Positions 62,456 to 64,000 of a stretch of 64,000 bases of DNA are shown piece by piece (position 1 is the stretch's first letter; every line of letters begins with the position of its first letter). The notes under the pieces are model-generated. The model made no database searches, was not told the origin of the DNA, and saw only the letters and a program-made list of their open reading frames with translations. The stretch is from the NCBI GenBank assembly GCA_028023455.1, contig JAQFVV010012420.1, positions 2,852,001-2,916,000 on the forward strand, written 5' to 3'. A program made the translations under genes and the position numbers. Origin of the DNA: Epiperipatus broadwayi. Taxonomy: Eukaryota; Onychophora; Udeonychophora; Euonychophora; Peripatidae.

Positions 62456-62667
62456 GCTATGCACTGGTTTTATAAATTATAATATATATTTTTTTAGACT
62501 AGAACCTGTTTTATATATTTTTAACATGAATAATTATTATTATATTAATTACTTTTAATTTCTAAATTATTTTGACGCATGCATGTACATTTTTTTTATT
62601 TTTTTTTAGTATTTGCCTGACCTGTGTCACATTTTTTAATTTTTGAATAGTTATTATCATGTGACCT

Positions 62668-62868
62668 GGATAATTCAACCGATGACATATTATCCTGAAG
62701 GCATATCAGTCTAATCTTGCGATTTTTAACGTACTGTGTTCACGTGATCTGCGGACAAATTTTAGCAATTACATGTATCCGCAGATACCTTGGAGACGTT
62801 ATCTTAAAAATCGCAACATCAGACTGATATGTCTTCAGGGTAATACATCATCAGTTGAATTATCCGTG
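62668..62868. repeat. Long hairpin at the right end of the TIR element
   Basis: Arms of about 65 bases (GGATAATTCAACCGATGA to GCGATTTTTAA) are inverted. A second inner stem ATCTGCGGA/TCCGCAGAT lies in the loop. Confidence 0.8.
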
Positions 62869-62879
62869 CGATTCTCAAT

Positions 62880-64000
62880 CTCAATGCACTTAAACTTGAG
62901 TTTTCTGAGTTAGTAAATAAATTTGAAATTTTCTTAATATTATTTTTATCTAATATTATAACTTTTCAATATTTAAGTTTGTGTTATACCAATTAGCATT
63001 GAGGAGAGAGTGTATCATTATTATTTTATTGAGATGTTCAGATAGGGTAATGATATCACTTTCAGCATTAAAATGTTACATGATGAGTGAAACATAAAAC
63101 AAAAATAAATACATTTATTTATACTTAAAACAATGATTATAAATAAAGTTGATAAAAGAGTAAAAGTGAAAGTTTAGTAGGAAGTAATAGAGTAAGTTAA
63201 AAGTTTTAAATATTTAGATCTGTAATAAAATATTTAACAAAATTATTACATAACATATGACTTTTTTTAGTGTAAAATGTTTTTTGTTTTTGTTTTTTAA
63301 CGTTAAATTTAAGAAAAAAGTTTAATATAATAAAACGTTGCTTTATATAGAATAAAATCTTGGGCAATTAAAAAAACATAAAAGAGATTGAAAATATTTT
63401 GGAGTATGAGAAGATTGAAAGATAAAGTTAATTAGGTTTAAAACAAATGACAAAGATTTTGGGTTGATTATATGCTTATAGATAAAGAAAATGAAGTTTG
63501 GATTTAAAGATTCTATTGAGAGTTAGAGAAAAAGAGAGGCAAAACAGTTGATAATATAAAAGATAAAATAATCTCAAGTGAAAAATAAAGCAAAGGAGAA
63601 AAAGTTTTGAGAGTTGTATAAAAGAAAAATAGAAAATGTTAGTTTATGAAAAAAATCAAACTCTTCAGCGGAATGGTAGGAAAATGTATTGACTGCAACA
63701 CCTCAAGATATTTATTGATAATAAGACAGATCACTAGATTTACTTCTAATCATGCGTGTAAAATAACCTTTTTAATGATGAGATAACCAAGAAAAAACAC
63801 TATATTAAATATTTAAGATGAACTTTTAAAACATATTTATGATAAAAATCCTACCATTTCCTTTAATTAAGTCGAATAAATTTATCCCATATGTCATTGT
63901 CTATGAAGTTTGCTAACTTTTTCGAAATGTGCAATTTTTATTTTTTAAATTAGAAGGGCTTGGCTGGAATAAAAATGTCACAATAAAGACACCATACAAG
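62880..64000. other. AT-rich stretch, no genes seen
   Basis: A- and G-biased on the plus strand near 63,400-63,700. No coding region or repeat is supported up to the end of the window. Confidence 0.5.

Larger units (their letters stand above)
61497..62868. mobile_element. TIR-bounded non-coding element with internal tandem repeats
   Basis: CACGGATAATTCAACC at the left is inverted as GGTTGAATTATCCGTG-like sequence at the right (one mismatch), and similarity continues through GATGATGTATTAC. Both ends form hairpins: left 61,510-61,560, right 62,668-62,868. It holds no open frame of note. I could not identify the superfamily or a target duplication. Confidence 0.6.

Overview
The window is about a quarter G+C by eye. 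It looks like non-coding or intergenic DNA from an AT-rich animal genome. The mixture of Penelope-like elements (PLEs), RTE- and Jockey-type LINEs, a BED-finger hAT transposon, an LTR element, tRNA-derived SINE pieces and long (ATT)n, (TA)n, (GA)n and (CTAT)n tracts is metazoan; I cannot name the species. I found no convincing complete host gene. Short open frames in the AT-rich stretches look like chance or relics of transposable elements. Three small islands of richer composition (about 2.75-4.25 kb, 10.16-10.46 kb and 20.23-20.46 kb) are the only places where a host exon or promoter might lie.

Layout. 0-7 kb: AT-rich DNA with one complex island and a PLE-tail fragment at 6.6 kb. 7.1-8.1 kb: a large imperfect palindrome. 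8.6-11.3 kb: decayed repeats and a GC-rich island. 11.5-15.2 kb: a Jockey-like LINE split by two inverted PLE fragments. 15-24 kb: mostly featureless AT-rich DNA with small repeats and one CpG-rich island. 24-26.7 kb: nested hairpins and a TIR element. 27.4-33.7 kb: an LTR element of about 6 kb with a gag-like ORF but no recognisable pol, inserted in an older repeat. 34.5-35 kb: a near-perfect palindrome with an 18-bp target duplication. 36.5-40.9 kb: a tandem PLE on the minus strand. 42.0-43.9 kb: a second PLE with inverted ends. 44.7-45.0 kb: a 315-bp palindromic PLE-like insertion with a 14-bp target duplication. 46.4-48.2 kb: an RTE LINE on the minus strand. 51.3-54.4 kb: a hAT transposon (5' TIR, BED-type transposase relic) interrupted by a palindromic insertion. 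55-64 kb: more palindromic units, a SINE head, a LINE tail and a TIR-bounded element with internal tandem repeats.

The strongest theme is Penelope-like retrotransposition. At least three insertions (34.5, 36.5-40.9 and 44.7 kb) share one architecture: a complete 3' end at one edge, an inverted copy of that 3' end at the other edge lacking its last few tens of bases, and a target-site duplication of 14-18 bp. Several further repeats show the same inverted-end layout. Near the 3' ends of these families sits a recurring motif of the type C-TGAWGA, short hairpin, GAAAY. It resembles the core of the hammerhead ribozyme that PLEs are known to encode. In the tandem PLE, a tRNA-like block with A and B boxes lies directly after the coding region. 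The smallest palindromic units may be a non-autonomous population mobilised by PLE enzymes.
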